Assembly: GCA_029250825.1 (NCBI GenBank)
Contig: JAQXEN010000075.1
Coordinates: 1-48,180, forward strand
Origin: Porticoccaceae bacterium
Lineage (GTDB): Bacteria; Pseudomonadota; Gammaproteobacteria; Pseudomonadales; Porticoccaceae
Length of the DNA: 48,180 nucleotides
Reading direction: 5' to 3'
In this document: in pieces, positions 24,804-34,410 of the stretch
Layout: each line of letters starts with the position of its first letter
Numbering within the stretch: position 1 is the first letter of the stretch
Translations under genes and position numbers: made by a program
Notes under the pieces: generated by a model
The model's database searches: none
The model's input: the letters and a program-made list of their open reading frames with translations, nothing else
What the model was told of the DNA's origin: nothing

Positions 24804-25118
24804 CTAAAGATTTTTAACGCGATCGGCGGCAGGTATTACGCTCGTTAAGCGCACACCGTAGCGTTCATTGACTAAAACTACTTCACCCTGGGCTACTAAG
24901 GTATTATTCACCAGCAGGTCGAGGGGCTCTCCAGCTAAGCGGTCAAGTTCCACCACGCTGCCCTGAGTGAGACGCATTAAATCGCGAATTTTAAGCGAGG
25001 TGCGGCCCACTTCAACAGAAATAGTGACTGGAATATTTTGCAGTACATCGGCATTAATTTTGTTTTTCAAGTCATCCAATTCTGTCGAATCTAAAACGTC
25101 TACATTGGTATCGGACAT
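24804..25118 (-). CDS. fliN: Flagellar switch protein FliN
   Basis: FliN (104 aa from the ATG at 25118, which has GAGAG upstream) forms the lower C-ring with FliM and binds export complexes through FliH. It is a short form containing essentially only the SpoA domain: PVTISVEVGRTSLKIRDLMR at about residues 28-47, then LTQGSVVELDRLAGEPLDLL and GEVVLVNERYGVRLTSVIP. An upstream in-frame stretch lacks homology and is not included. It is between fliM and fliO. Confidence 0.95.
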   Translation of the reverse strand: MSDTNVDVLDSTELDDLKNKINADVLQNIPVTISVEVGRTSLKIRDLMRLTQGSVVELDRLAGEPLDLLVNNTLVAQGEVVLVNERYGVRLTSVIPAADRVKNL

Positions 25119-25209
25119 ATTGTTTCTCTCTCTTACGTAACTAAATATTTTACAAAATCGACATTGCAATAAATGCCTAAAAGGCTCATCTAAAAAGGTA
25201 AGCCGCGCT

Positions 25210-26202
25210 TTATTTGTTCGGTGCCAGCGGTTTTACAACACGCGCTGCCATCTGTGAGCCATTGGCGCCAACATCCGCATCGAATACAGGTATTGAATTG
25301 ACATACATGCGTGCATGTTCACTTTTGCTGAAATAAATCACATCACCTTCACTCAACGCTTCAAACTTTTTCAGCGTGGTTTCGATCTGGGCTAATTCAA
25401 CGGTTATTTCAAGTTCGGCATCCACAGCTGCAGACTTTAGTTCGGCGCTCCACTCTTTATCTGAGATATCGTCGCCATCGCCAGTCTGAACTCGACTGCG
25501 GAGTAAATCACGAATCGGCTTGAGGGAGTTGTAGGGATAGACCAAATCTATATTGCCCGACACATCACGGCCGAGATCAGCAACAAAACGGCTGACAACT
25601 ACAAGGTCATTTTCGTCGGCAATCTGAGCAAATTGCGGATTAATTTCAGAGCTTACATGTTCACAGTTAATCGCCAGAATCGGCGCCCAAGCTTCCTTTA
25701 GCGAACCAAACAGGACATCCAGCATAATTTTAATAATGCTCGATTCAGTTGGTGTAAAAAGTCGGCCAGGTGGTAGCTTGTCGAAACCGCGACCAAAGCC
25801 ACCGAAGAAATTGTCCAGTGCTGCGAAGACAATAGAGGGTTCGATGACAGCCATTGAATAGCCACGCAATGGATTTAGTCTGATTGTGTTAACCGATAGA
25901 GGTGCAGACAAATCTTTAACATATTCGCTAAATTTCATTATCTGAACATCAGCCATATTGACTTTTGGAGTCGTGCGCAGCACCTCAAGCAAGCCCAATC
26001 GGAATTGCCTGATAAAGCGCTCGTTGATCATATCAATAGCGCCAACATTGACACCTAGAGACGAGTCTTCGTTGGTCAGGTCGTGACGCATTACGCTGAC
26101 ATCACTGTTCAGCCCAGTATCAGCTTCAATAGAGCCGTCCTGAAGCCCAGCCGTTAGCGCGTCCAGTTCTTCTTGGGATAGTAAATTGTCAAGTTCAGCC
26201 AT
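25210..26202 (-). CDS. fliM: Flagellar switch protein FliM
   Basis: FliM (330 aa) is the C-ring protein that binds CheY-P and sets rotation. The start at 26202 (MAELDNLLSQEELDALTAGL) is preferred: GAGG lies eight bases upstream and the LLSQEELDALTAGL segment is the CheY-binding peptide; a GTG four codons earlier is possible. The middle domain has FIRQFRLGLLEVLRTTPKVN and DNFFGGFGRG; the C-terminal SpoA domain follows from about residue 245. Because FliM keeps the CheY-binding peptide, chemotaxis genes should exist elsewhere in the genome even though none lies in this window. Confidence 0.95.
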   Translation of the reverse strand: MAELDNLLSQEELDALTAGLQDGSIEADTGLNSDVSVMRHDLTNEDSSLGVNVGAIDMINERFIRQFRLGLLEVLRTTPKVNMADVQIMKFSEYVKDLSAPLSVNTIRLNPLRGYSMAVIEPSIVFAALDNFFGGFGRGFDKLPPGRLFTPTESSIIKIMLDVLFGSLKEAWAPILAINCEHVSSEINPQFAQIADENDLVVVSRFVADLGRDVSGNIDLVYPYNSLKPIRDLLRSRVQTGDGDDISDKEWSAELKSAAVDAELEITVELAQIETTLKKFEALSEGDVIYFSKSEHARMYVNSIPVFDADVGANGSQMAARVVKPLAPNK

Positions 26203-26247
26203 TTTGGCCCTCACACACCGAGAAATTCAGTGTTGGTTGTTGGTGCA

Positions 26248-26832
26248 TTACTGAACAACAAACTCAGTAAAGTAAACCGCTTCGATACCGCCAAAATCTT
26301 CGAGAGACTCGAGCACAGCATTCATCTCCATCTTCAAGCTGGCAGCCAGATTGGTCTGAAAATCAGGTCCAGAGATCTCTGACTCAGTCACTCGGCGCAT
26401 TACCGCTAACATAGCAAAACGCAGTGGGAAATCGTGCTTCTCTACATTGGCGACAACGCGCTCATCGTAGTGGGTCATGATCGCGACAGTTCCCTGCATC
26501 ACCTTTCTGGAATTGGCAACATTGGCCACCAGAGGTTTTGGCAGTTGAAAGTAGGATTGCTCAAAACGGGTTAACTCTGGAGAATCCTGCTTGACCTTAT
26601 CGGGCCCGGCGGCTGCAGCTTCAGCTGCAGCGGCTTGCACTGCGGCCTCGGCTTCAAGGGCGGCGATCGCCTCTTCTGCATTGACGTCTTTACCAGCATC
26701 AAAAAAGCCACTGGCGAAAAGTGTTCCGCCAACGGTTATGCCGATCAAAAGTAAAATTCCGACGACGATTAAAATAATCTTCAATACCGGGCTCTTGGCT
26801 TTTTCTTCGTCTTCTAGCTGCTCGTCACTCAT
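26248..26832 (-). CDS. fliL: Flagellar basal body protein FliL
   Basis: FliL (194 aa) is a single-pass membrane protein that rings the stator units and supports torque. A membrane helix is at about residues 16-38 (ILIIVVGILLLIGITVGGTL), followed by an Ala/Glu-rich linker, then the FliL periplasmic domain (FQLPKPLVANVAN; FPLRFAMLAVMRRVTESEIS; FGGIEAVYFTEFVVQ at the end). Slightly long because of the Ala/Glu linker. It begins the fliLMNOPQR portion after fliK. Confidence 0.94.
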   Translation of the reverse strand: MSDEQLEDEEKAKSPVLKIILIVVGILLLIGITVGGTLFASGFFDAGKDVNAEEAIAALEAEAAVQAAAAEAAAAGPDKVKQDSPELTRFEQSYFQLPKPLVANVANSRKVMQGTVAIMTHYDERVVANVEKHDFPLRFAMLAVMRRVTESEISGPDFQTNLAASLKMEMNAVLESLEDFGGIEAVYFTEFVVQ

Positions 26833-26870
26833 TGTTTATTCCTCTTATCCGCCTATTTCGATAGCGTTGT

Positions 26871-28562
26871 TTAAACTAGTACATCCAAGCCATCAGCTGA
26901 AAGCTGCTGGCTATTTTTCCCGCTAACACCCTCAACATCTGGGTCTAGCCGTTTATCTGATCCTGGGGCACCATTGCCAGAGGCTGTCGGCTTTCCGTCA
27001 TCCGCACCCTGGTTTGCCGTTCCTAAGTCTTTATAAGCAGTTTCCGTGCCATGTTCTTGAAATGCCTCACGCAATCTAGGCATACCCTCGTTAATCAGGT
27101 CTCTTGTGGTGGCGTTAGCGGCGATAAAGCGTGCTTCCAGCTCACCATTTTTCATTTCTAACTGGACTTCCACGCGCCCTAAACTCTTTGGATGCAGCTC
27201 CATTTCAACGTGCCAGGAGCCGCGCTGAATCTGTGCAGTGAGGCGCTTGCCCAGGGCATCGGTCAGTTGCCGCGACAGCTGCGTGTAGTCGTCCTGCCTG
27301 CGCAGCATCTCCTGCCGCGTATCCTCCGCCGGCGCTGCTGCCGATAGATCCGACTTCAAACCGCTGGCCGCAGCCCCACTGGTTGCAGTTGCCTCAGCAA
27401 ACATTGGCGCTGAAGCGACGCTTGCGGACAACACCGGTGCTGAGCTAAGCGTCGATGACGCACTGGCAGTTAAAGCCTTGGCCTCGGTAAGATTGATGGC
27501 ATCCATTTTTGTCGGCGCCAGGTTCTGACGATGTCGGTGTTGCTGTAAGAAAGCGTCAGCCATCTTTGGCCCAATCTTCAACTGACTCGCTTCAGTGGCG
27601 ACTGAAGCACCGTCAAGCGACGCTGCGCCGGCCTCTAGTCTACCACTGCTAATTGTTGTTTCAGGCTTTATATGCAGTGTTTTTTTAACTGTGTCCACTG
27701 CTAAAAGTGAGCCTTGGGTAAGCTTGCCAGAGAGGTTCTGTGAATTTGGGTTGGCGGCCTCATGAGGCTTGAGATTCGACATCGAGGCGTCATCGCCGAC
27801 GCTGGCTAGGTTGCTGTGCTGCGCACTGCTTAGGTGCTGCTGAGGGCTGAGAAATTTGCCATCGAGCAGGGTGCGCTGCAACACTGCTGTCGCTGCATTT
27901 GGATTTATTGTCGCCATCGGGTTGTCAAGCTCGGCGCCCTTTGAGGCGGTCTTAGCTGCCAGCTCTTGGACAGATATATATGACGTATCGGCGGCTGGGC
28001 TCAGTGGCTTAATCATCAGATTACTGAGTGTGGCCTGTTTGGTAGCAGCGCCTGCAACGCTACCTTCTACAACGCTACCCTCTGCAACGCTACGATCCAC
28101 ACCACCAGGCCGCGTAATACTTGCGCCTGCACTACTAGAGCTTTTCGATAGGACAGTATCAGCCATAAATGCGGCTGCATTAAGAGTGGCGCCAGACTGT
28201 TGAGGCGTTACTGCGGCGGCTAAGCCTAGGGCTTCAGGATCTATGCCCTGAGCACGTGCAAAGGCTAGCAGGCCAGCGTCAGTGGGCTCGGGGCCAGCAA
28301 CTATAAGAGCAGTGCCACCCTGCAAGACCCGAGTTGACAACAGCCCTGGGGGCTTTATGTCAGCTGCAGCTGTCTGCTGGGTCGAAAGCGGCGTTTTGTT
28401 GCCGCTTTCGGCCGCTTTAAATTTCCCCACTGCAGCCCCAAGCAACGCTGAAAATTGCTCTGGCTTTTCTGCTGCAGCGTCTTGGGAAAACCCTGCAGGG
28501 CCCGCATGATCTGCATTTTGGGCTCTACCTATGTCCAGTAGAATATTTTTTGATTCAAGCAT
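26871..28562 (-). CDS. fliK: Flagellar hook-length control protein FliK
   Basis: FliK (563 aa) measures hook length and triggers FlhB to change substrate. The N-terminal ~430 residues are Ala/Ser/Thr-rich and of low complexity, as expected of the exported ruler part. The C-terminal Flg_hook domain is clear at about residues 440-520 (WHVEMELHPKSLGRVEVQLE; NGELEARFIAANATTRDLI). Three 15-base in-frame repeats at 28051-28095 encode SVxEG units. It is long for the family (about 400-450 aa), which matches the very large FlgE only in a loose sense. It starts 45 bases after a sigma-54 element and heads a ~10-kb operon. Confidence 0.92.
   Translation of the reverse strand: MLESKNILLDIGRAQNADHAGPAGFSQDAAAEKPEQFSALLGAAVGKFKAAESGNKTPLSTQQTAAADIKPPGLLSTRVLQGGTALIVAGPEPTDAGLLAFARAQGIDPEALGLAAAVTPQQSGATLNAAAFMADTVLSKSSSSAGASITRPGGVDRSVAEGSVVEGSVAGAATKQATLSNLMIKPLSPAADTSYISVQELAAKTASKGAELDNPMATINPNAATAVLQRTLLDGKFLSPQQHLSSAQHSNLASVGDDASMSNLKPHEAANPNSQNLSGKLTQGSLLAVDTVKKTLHIKPETTISSGRLEAGAASLDGASVATEASQLKIGPKMADAFLQQHRHRQNLAPTKMDAINLTEAKALTASASSTLSSAPVLSASVASAPMFAEATATSGAAASGLKSDLSAAAPAEDTRQEMLRRQDDYTQLSRQLTDALGKRLTAQIQRGSWHVEMELHPKSLGRVEVQLEMKNGELEARFIAANATTRDLINEGMPRLREAFQEHGTETAYKDLGTANQGADDGKPTASGNGAPGSDKRLDPDVEGVSGKNSQQLSADGLDVLV
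28051..28095. repeat. Three 15-bp tandem repeats inside fliK
   Basis: Three adjacent 15-base units sharing CAACGCTAC encode SVAEG-SVVEG-SVAGA in the ruler part of FliK. Copy-number change would alter ruler length by five residues per unit. Confidence 0.75.
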
Positions 28563-28606
28563 ATTCGCTTTTAGTCCTGTGCCATATCTTAGTTACAGAG
28601 GATATT

Positions 28607-28623
28607 TGCAAGACACATGCCAA
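28607..28623 (-). promoter_or_regulatory. Sigma-54 promoter for the fliK-flhB operon
   Basis: On the minus strand TTGGCATGTGTCTTGCA has GG-N10-GC spacing and lies 45 bases before the fliK ATG, in the 167-base gap after fliJ. It fits the RpoN consensus at nearly every defined position. Confidence 0.83.
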
Positions 28624-28729
28624 TAAACCGACAGGGGGCAGAGTTAACCAACTCGCGGCGACAGGCTTGAGCTTTAGCAGGCCCAGGCAGAGTTATAGTT
28701 TGACCACAATTAGCCTGTGATTTAAGGCG

Positions 28730-29173
28730 CTAAGAGATGCGTGCGCGAAAGTTATGCTGCTGAATCGCTTGAGCATCGATATTGCGAGTTTCCAGTGATA
28801 GAGCCTCGCGCTGCAGTTGCTCTTCAGCGCGGGTAGCCAGATGCTCGACTTTCATACGCTCGCGCTCGGCGCTAATTAATACTTGGCGCGCCAACTGAAA
28901 CTCAATATCGATACGCTGTTGTTCGTATTTTGAACGGCTTTTAAGCTCCTGTAGTTGAACAATAAAGTGACGATAATTATTCACTTCAGTGGCGCTGTGA
29001 TCGCGCTGCTGGACCTCCTGCAGCTGTTGATTGTAGTCCAACAGCAAGGCTGTCACTTTCTCAGCCTGCAGCAGGGCATTTTCACGGCGCCGATTAATCT
29101 CGGCGAGCCTTAGCCGCGCATCGCGCAGTGTTCGCTCGGCTTTCGCGAGCAGTGCTGACCAGACTGTTTTCAT
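28730..29173 (-). CDS. fliJ: Flagellar export chaperone FliJ
   Basis: FliJ (147 aa) is the coiled-coil stalk of the flagellar export ATPase. It is almost wholly helical and charged: LLAKAERTLRDARLRLAEIN, QLQEVQQRDHSATEVNNYRH and the C-terminal helix with RAEEQLQREALSLETRNIDA. The ATG overlaps the fliI stop by four bases (ATGA). Family length is about 147 aa. It is the last gene of the fleR-fliEFGHIJ operon. Confidence 0.93.
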   Translation of the reverse strand: MKTVWSALLAKAERTLRDARLRLAEINRRRENALLQAEKVTALLLDYNQQLQEVQQRDHSATEVNNYRHFIVQLQELKSRSKYEQQRIDIEFQLARQVLISAERERMKVEHLATRAEEQLQREALSLETRNIDAQAIQQHNFRARIS

Positions 29174-30504
29174 TGTTTGCCCTGAGCGGTTAATTGCATA
29201 ACGATCGCCTGACTCTGGTGCAGCGGCACAGATTCATCGCTGCCCTGTCGCAGAATCGCTTCCATGCCGGGACGCAGGCGGATGGCTTCGTCAAGATCTG
29301 GGTTGGTGCCTGCTTCATAGGCACCGACTTGAATTAAATCTTCGTTTTGCTGGTAGAGCGTCCACAGGCGCCGGAAACGGTTGGCCGCTTTAAGTACCTG
29401 GGGATCGACTAGGTTGGGCATGACTCTTGAAATTGAGCCGGATAGATCAATTGCCGGATAGTGCGCGGCATCCGCTAGGGCCCGCGACAGTAGCACCTGA
29501 CCATCGAGAGAGGCTCGAGCAATATCGACGATGGGGTCGGCGCGGTCATCGCCCTCGGCTAATACCGTGTACATTGCGGTAATAGAGCCGTGACCGTTGC
29601 GTCCGACTCCTGTGCGTTCAATTAGCCGCGGCAACATAGCAAACACTGACGGCGGATAGCCTTTTGCAGTGGGCGGTTCGCCAATCGCCAAGCCAATCTC
29701 GCGCTGAGCATGGGCGACTCGGGTAAGACTGTCGCAGAGCATCAGGACATTTTTGCCGCGATCGCGAAAGTATTCGGCGATCAAGTGGGTCAGATAAGTG
29801 GCTTTTAGACGCAGTACCGGAGAAATATTGGCCGGTGCTGCGACGACCACAGATTTGGCCAAACCCTCCTCTCCAAGAGTGTGCTGAATAAATTCTTGAA
29901 CTTCGCGGCCGCGCTCTCCGATCAAACCAATAACCACAACATCGGCTTCGGTGTTGCGCGTCAACATGCCAAGCAGAACACTTTTGCCAACGCCAGAGCC
30001 GGCCACCAGGCCAATGCGCTGACCTTGACCTAGGGTTAGGCAGGTGTTGATGGCTTTGATGCCAGTATCGAGAATGTTTTTAATCGGCCCTCTTTCCATT
30101 GGGTTAATGGCCAGACCTTCAAGACCCAACTGGTCGCTGTAGGCGATGGGACCACCCCCATCCAGGGGCTGCCCGAGTCCGTCGATCACGCGGCCTAACA
30201 TAGCTTCGCCCAGGGACGCTTTGGCGTGTTTGGAAACCACCCAGACACGGGCGCCAGGGCCTATGCCAACCGGCTCGGAAAAGGGCATTAGATAGAGGGT
30301 GTCGTCATTAAAGCCGACCACTTCTGCATCAACTAGGGTGCCCATGTCGACATTTTCCACCCGGCAGTGCGCGCCTAAGGGGGCGATAATCCCTTTGGCT
30401 TCAAGGGTTAAACCGACCACGCGCACCAGTTTGCCACTGAGAATGGGCTCAGGGACCATCAGCTCGGCAATTTGACTATCGATGGCGGCAGAGAAATCAA
30501 GCAT
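29170..30504 (-). CDS. fliI: Flagellum-specific ATPase FliI
   Basis: FliI (444 aa from the ATG at 30504) powers unloading of export substrates. Walker A is GLVAGSGVGKSVLLGML (about residues 158-174). The type III ATPase signature SLTRVAHAQREIGLAIGEPP and the Walker B region VLMLCDSLTR are present. An upstream in-frame stretch is excluded because it lies inside fliH and lacks homology. It overlaps fliH by eight bases and fliJ by four. Confidence 0.97.
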   Translation of the reverse strand: MLDFSAAIDSQIAELMVPEPILSGKLVRVVGLTLEAKGIIAPLGAHCRVENVDMGTLVDAEVVGFNDDTLYLMPFSEPVGIGPGARVWVVSKHAKASLGEAMLGRVIDGLGQPLDGGGPIAYSDQLGLEGLAINPMERGPIKNILDTGIKAINTCLTLGQGQRIGLVAGSGVGKSVLLGMLTRNTEADVVVIGLIGERGREVQEFIQHTLGEEGLAKSVVVAAPANISPVLRLKATYLTHLIAEYFRDRGKNVLMLCDSLTRVAHAQREIGLAIGEPPTAKGYPPSVFAMLPRLIERTGVGRNGHGSITAMYTVLAEGDDRADPIVDIARASLDGQVLLSRALADAAHYPAIDLSGSISRVMPNLVDPQVLKAANRFRRLWTLYQQNEDLIQVGAYEAGTNPDLDEAIRLRPGMEAILRQGSDESVPLHQSQAIVMQLTAQGKQ

Positions 30505-31504
30505 CTGGGAGTTCACCCTCAATGCTGGGGTTAAGGTCGTTAGTCTTCTCGGGGCTAGGCTGTTCAGTCGTATCCTTAACAGATATTTCAGCAATATCCT
30601 CAAGCGACTCTGCAACAGCCTCAATAATGGTGGCGTCTTCCTCAGCGGCGTTTTGATCCCGAGTTTGGCGTCCAGGGACGGATGCCGGGGCCGAGTGATG
30701 TTCTGGTAGGCCGAGCATCTTTTCGCTCAGGGCAGACAGGCGGGTTTCGATTAAATCTTCAACGGCGCTGTCATTCATGGTTATTCTGATACTACCTTGA
30801 GTCAAGCTCGGGTCTACACGCAGGCTTAGGTGCTCAAGATCGCTGCTGAGATGGGCGGTAAATTGCCGATGATCTGCAGCGCTTAGATTCACCACTATGG
30901 GACCTTCACCCTGCTGTTCAATATCTTTGATAGCTGCGTCGATTAATCGCTCGATGGTGGCTGTGGATTGAGTCAATTCACCGCGAACCAACTGCTCTGC
31001 CAGATGCAGAGCGAGCTTTTTTAGAGGTCGGTGAAAATCGCTATCTTTTGCTTGAGCGCTGCGCAGGGATTCGGTGAAGGCGACAAACTCATCTCGGGCG
31101 CTGGCCCATTTGCCTTCGGCTTCCTCCATGGCTTGCTGATAACCCTGGTCGAAACTGTCACTGCGCGCTTGGTCTAGTGCCTGCTGATCAAATGAGGGTG
31201 CTGCGGGTGGCGACTCTTCGGCAACAGGTTCCATCTCTACTTCTGAGACAGCTGCCTGCTCTGCGAGGGCGGCTTCGTCTATGTCTTGCTCGGCACTGAG
31301 GTCTGCTTCGACCTCGCCTTGGCTATCAAGTACTTTTGGCGCCCAGAGCTGAAAGCCAGTACTGCTATCAGCGGCGTCAACCTCGCCAGCTTGGTCTGGA
31401 GCATTGTTCCAGCCCGCAGCGGCAAAGGCCTTAGCTTTGCGGCCGGCACTAATCAATTCGTTGAGACGCCAGCTGACAGATGAGTCTGATTTAGACAAAG
31501 TCAT
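30497..31504 (-). CDS. fliH: Flagellar assembly protein FliH
   Basis: FliH (335 aa from the ATG at 31504) is the negative regulator and stator-like partner of FliI. The first ~110 residues are acidic and variable; the conserved part includes the DQGYQQAMEEAEGKWASARD helix, then LHLAEQLVRGELTQSTATIE and the C-terminal domain with VVNLSAADHRQF and RVDPSLTQGSIRITMNDSAV. A further acidic tail of about 70 residues follows and ends LNPSIEGELPDA; that tail is unusual. The ATG lies within the end of fliG (14-base overlap) with a GAGGGG directly before it; a TTG two codons later would have better spacing. Confidence 0.9.
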   Translation of the reverse strand: MTLSKSDSSVSWRLNELISAGRKAKAFAAAGWNNAPDQAGEVDAADSSTGFQLWAPKVLDSQGEVEADLSAEQDIDEAALAEQAAVSEVEMEPVAEESPPAAPSFDQQALDQARSDSFDQGYQQAMEEAEGKWASARDEFVAFTESLRSAQAKDSDFHRPLKKLALHLAEQLVRGELTQSTATIERLIDAAIKDIEQQGEGPIVVNLSAADHRQFTAHLSSDLEHLSLRVDPSLTQGSIRITMNDSAVEDLIETRLSALSEKMLGLPEHHSAPASVPGRQTRDQNAAEEDATIIEAVAESLEDIAEISVKDTTEQPSPEKTNDLNPSIEGELPDA

Positions 31505-32558
31505 CCCCTCGTCCAGCGAGCACAAGCTCACCTTTATCCGAGAGCACTCGAGCAAGACGCATAATAGTCTTCTGCGCATCTTCTACATCGGTGATTCTGA
31601 TCGGCCCTTTGGCTTCCATATCGTCGAGGAACATAATCCGCGCGCGCTGGGACATATTGTCGAGGAATTTCTCTCTGACCTCTTCATCGGCACCTTTCAG
31701 TGCAGTCATCAACAGATCCGACTCAACGCTGCGCATCAGTACCTGAATAGCGCGGTTATCAACGCCACCGAGATTATCAAAGGTGAACATGCTGTCCTGA
31801 ATCTTCAGTGCCAGCTCTTCATCGAGACCAGATACGCCACTCATAATTGAGGTTTCCAGATCCACTTTAGTGAAGTTCATAATCTTCGCCGCGGTGGCAA
31901 CACCTCCAAAGCTTGAAGATTTGGCCGATGAGCTGGAGCTAAACTGCTGCTGCATAATACCTTCTAGCTCGTCCATTGCCGATGGCTGGACTGTTTCTAG
32001 ACTCGCCACGCGCTGCATAATTTCAGCGCGATTTTCCTTGGGCAAGAAGTTCAGTACATCAGCCGCAATATCGTATTCCAGCACCGAGAGAATAATAGCC
32101 ACAACCTGTGGATGCTCTTCGCCGATCATATCGCCAATTGAACGGGCATCCATCCAGCGCAAAATTTCCAAGCCTTTGCTCGAAGAGCCGGGCATGATTC
32201 GGCCCAGTACTGTAGCCGCCTTGTCTTCACCTAGCGCTCGGTTGAGGACTTTTTCAACATAGTCGCCAGTACCCAGACCCAAGCTGGTCTGCTGCTTTAT
32301 AGTCACAACAAAGTTGTCGAGGACAATATTGACCGCTTCTTGAGAGAGGTCTGCAACACCGACCATAGCTGAACCCAGCGCCTGAACTTCTCGCGGGCTG
32401 AGATAGCGAATAATATCAGCTGCTTGCTGTTCACCGAGCAATAGCATTATCACTGCCGCTCGGTCTGTGGTGGTCATGCCGTCGAGTTCAGTTTGCAGTG
32501 CCTCGGATATGGGTACAGGCTCTACAACTACTGCGTCTTTTACTTTGGGGTCTGCCAT
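31491..32558 (-). CDS. fliG: Flagellar motor switch protein FliG
   Basis: FliG (355 aa) carries the torque-generating contacts with the stator. The middle-domain EHPQ motif is present (EEHPQVVAIILSVLEYDIA, about residues 143-161). The C-terminal domain has the charged torque helix region (VDNRAIQVLMRSVESDLL; LDNMSQRARIMFLDDMEAKG). A Ser-rich insertion (FSSSSSAKSSSFGG, about residues 205-220) lies in the linker between middle and C-terminal domains, which makes the protein a little longer than usual. It lies between fliF and fliH. Confidence 0.96.
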   Translation of the reverse strand: MADPKVKDAVVVEPVPISEALQTELDGMTTTDRAAVIMLLLGEQQAADIIRYLSPREVQALGSAMVGVADLSQEAVNIVLDNFVVTIKQQTSLGLGTGDYVEKVLNRALGEDKAATVLGRIMPGSSSKGLEILRWMDARSIGDMIGEEHPQVVAIILSVLEYDIAADVLNFLPKENRAEIMQRVASLETVQPSAMDELEGIMQQQFSSSSSAKSSSFGGVATAAKIMNFTKVDLETSIMSGVSGLDEELALKIQDSMFTFDNLGGVDNRAIQVLMRSVESDLLMTALKGADEEVREKFLDNMSQRARIMFLDDMEAKGPIRITDVEDAQKTIMRLARVLSDKGELVLAGRGDDFV

Positions 32559-32577
32559 TTTAATTCTCCTCGCCGCG

Positions 32578-34386
32578 TTATAAGGGGCGAATCATTTTCT
32601 TCAATACGTTAGCCACTCGACCAGAATCTTCGGCAACCAATAGGCGCACTAGCGCAACTTTGTCGTCGTAGGTATTTGCCGTATCCAACATCTCTGCGGA
32701 TATGGTGGATTTTTTCGGCTTTAACTTGGCCTTAATATCTTCCAGTGACTCGCCGTCGCCCATTTCAATCAAGCGCATTTCTTCATCATTGAGTTCGCCG
32801 TCTTTAGAGCTCGACTGAGCGTCTTCAGCGAGACTTTCATCAACCGCTGGCAAGTAGGCTTTGACTACTGGGCGCACTACGCCAAAGAGGATAAAGAGAA
32901 ACACAATCGCGGCGCCAAGGGTTTTGATGGCGCTGATAATCTGATGGTTTTCGTACCAGACAACAGCCGACTCAAAGGGCGCGGGCTTTTCGAATTTAGC
33001 CGAAACTATGGTAACCACATCACCGCGATCGCCATCATAGCCGACAACACCTTTAACCAGGTCGGTAAAGCGCTCTAGTTCGAGCTCGGTAAAACTCTGA
33101 GCGGCTAGCACTGCTGCTGGATCATCTCCATCACTGACCTGTCCCACAGGCTCATTGATAACCACCGCCACAGAGATGCGCTCGACACTGCCGCCCTGGC
33201 GTTTAACATGGCGGACTGTGCGGTCCATTTCATAATTTCTGGTGGTGGTACTGCTCGATGTGCGCATGCCTGCGTCACTCTCGTCAGCATTCAGCTGGCC
33301 ATTGACTATAGCCTGCGGTGCCTCTGGAATAGTATTGGTGGTGGCGCCGGGGATACCCTGAGCTTTCTGGGTGGCATCCTGATCTAACGAAAGCACTTCG
33401 GAGCGCGCTTTAGGTCCATTGTTATTGCCATCGTACTCTTCAAAGGTCGACTCTTCTTCGGTGTAATCGATTTGAATATCCACTTCGGCGCGCACATTGC
33501 CCATGCCAACAACCGGCATCAACAGAGCATCGATACGATTGCGATAGGTCTCTTCCAAGCGCTGCTTATGTTCCATTTGGGCAGAGTTAAGCTGCATGGA
33601 GGCAAAATTATTGGCGTCAGTGAGAAGCTTGCCTCGCTGATCAACCACCACTACATCTTCCGTGGCCAGATAGGGAATACTTGAGGAGACCATATGGGTG
33701 ATGGCTTCAACCTGAGAGCGGGAAACCTGTCTGCCGGGATAGGGCGAAACCACAACCGAGGCTTTTGCCGGGGTTCTGTTGCGCACAAACACGCTCTGTT
33801 TGGGTGAGGCTAAATGCACTCGGGCAGAGCGAATGGTGTTGATCTGAGTAATGCTGCGAGCAAGTTCCTGCTCCATGGCAGAAACATATCGCACCTGCTC
33901 CATAAACTGACTGGAGGTCATTGAGGCTTCGTCGGTGAGACCGCTAATACCGCCGCCTGTGCCCTCTTGCGGTAAACCGCGAGAGGCTAGGAAAATTCGC
34001 GCTTCATGATAGCGGTCATCGGGCACTTTTAGCTCGCCAGTGCCGCTATCGATGCGGGCTTTAAAGTCGGCTCCGGAGAGCGCCTCAAAGGCCATCTGCC
34101 GATCGGACTCGGAGAGTCCAGGATAGACTGTGCGATAGACCGGGTCCTGCAGCCATGAATAGGCAATAAGGAAAACCGCCACACTTAGGAAAGCAATAAT
34201 CGCCGGCATCGCTTTGCGCACCGCAGGTTGCTGCAGAATCTCAGTGACATTGGGCAAGCCAACACTGTTATTCGCCGCGGCCTGAGTGGCCGGTGCTTGA
34301 GCCTGTCCAGCTTGAGCCATTGCACCAGCGGCGCCGGCTACTGCGGGGGCCATATTCTGAGTTGTAGTTGCTGCTGTGGTTGCCAT
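32578..34386 (-). CDS. fliF: Flagellar MS-ring protein FliF
   Basis: FliF (602 aa) forms the MS ring in the inner membrane and the base on which the motor is built. Two membrane helices frame the periplasmic part (about residues 57-77 and 475-495). The YscJ-like domain has YPGLSESDRQMAFEALSGAD and RVHLASPKQSVFVRNRTPAK. The C-terminal cytoplasmic tail, which binds FliG, ends with AEDSGRVANVLKKMIRPL. An Ala/Gln-rich N-terminal cytoplasmic extension precedes the first helix. FlhF is thought to recruit FliF to the pole. Confidence 0.96.
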   Translation of the reverse strand: MATTAATTTQNMAPAVAGAAGAMAQAGQAQAPATQAAANNSVGLPNVTEILQQPAVRKAMPAIIAFLSVAVFLIAYSWLQDPVYRTVYPGLSESDRQMAFEALSGADFKARIDSGTGELKVPDDRYHEARIFLASRGLPQEGTGGGISGLTDEASMTSSQFMEQVRYVSAMEQELARSITQINTIRSARVHLASPKQSVFVRNRTPAKASVVVSPYPGRQVSRSQVEAITHMVSSSIPYLATEDVVVVDQRGKLLTDANNFASMQLNSAQMEHKQRLEETYRNRIDALLMPVVGMGNVRAEVDIQIDYTEEESTFEEYDGNNNGPKARSEVLSLDQDATQKAQGIPGATTNTIPEAPQAIVNGQLNADESDAGMRTSSSTTTRNYEMDRTVRHVKRQGGSVERISVAVVINEPVGQVSDGDDPAAVLAAQSFTELELERFTDLVKGVVGYDGDRGDVVTIVSAKFEKPAPFESAVVWYENHQIISAIKTLGAAIVFLFILFGVVRPVVKAYLPAVDESLAEDAQSSSKDGELNDEEMRLIEMGDGESLEDIKAKLKPKKSTISAEMLDTANTYDDKVALVRLLVAEDSGRVANVLKKMIRPL

Positions 34387-34410
34387 TTCTTATATCTCTT
34401 TATGCGTTCT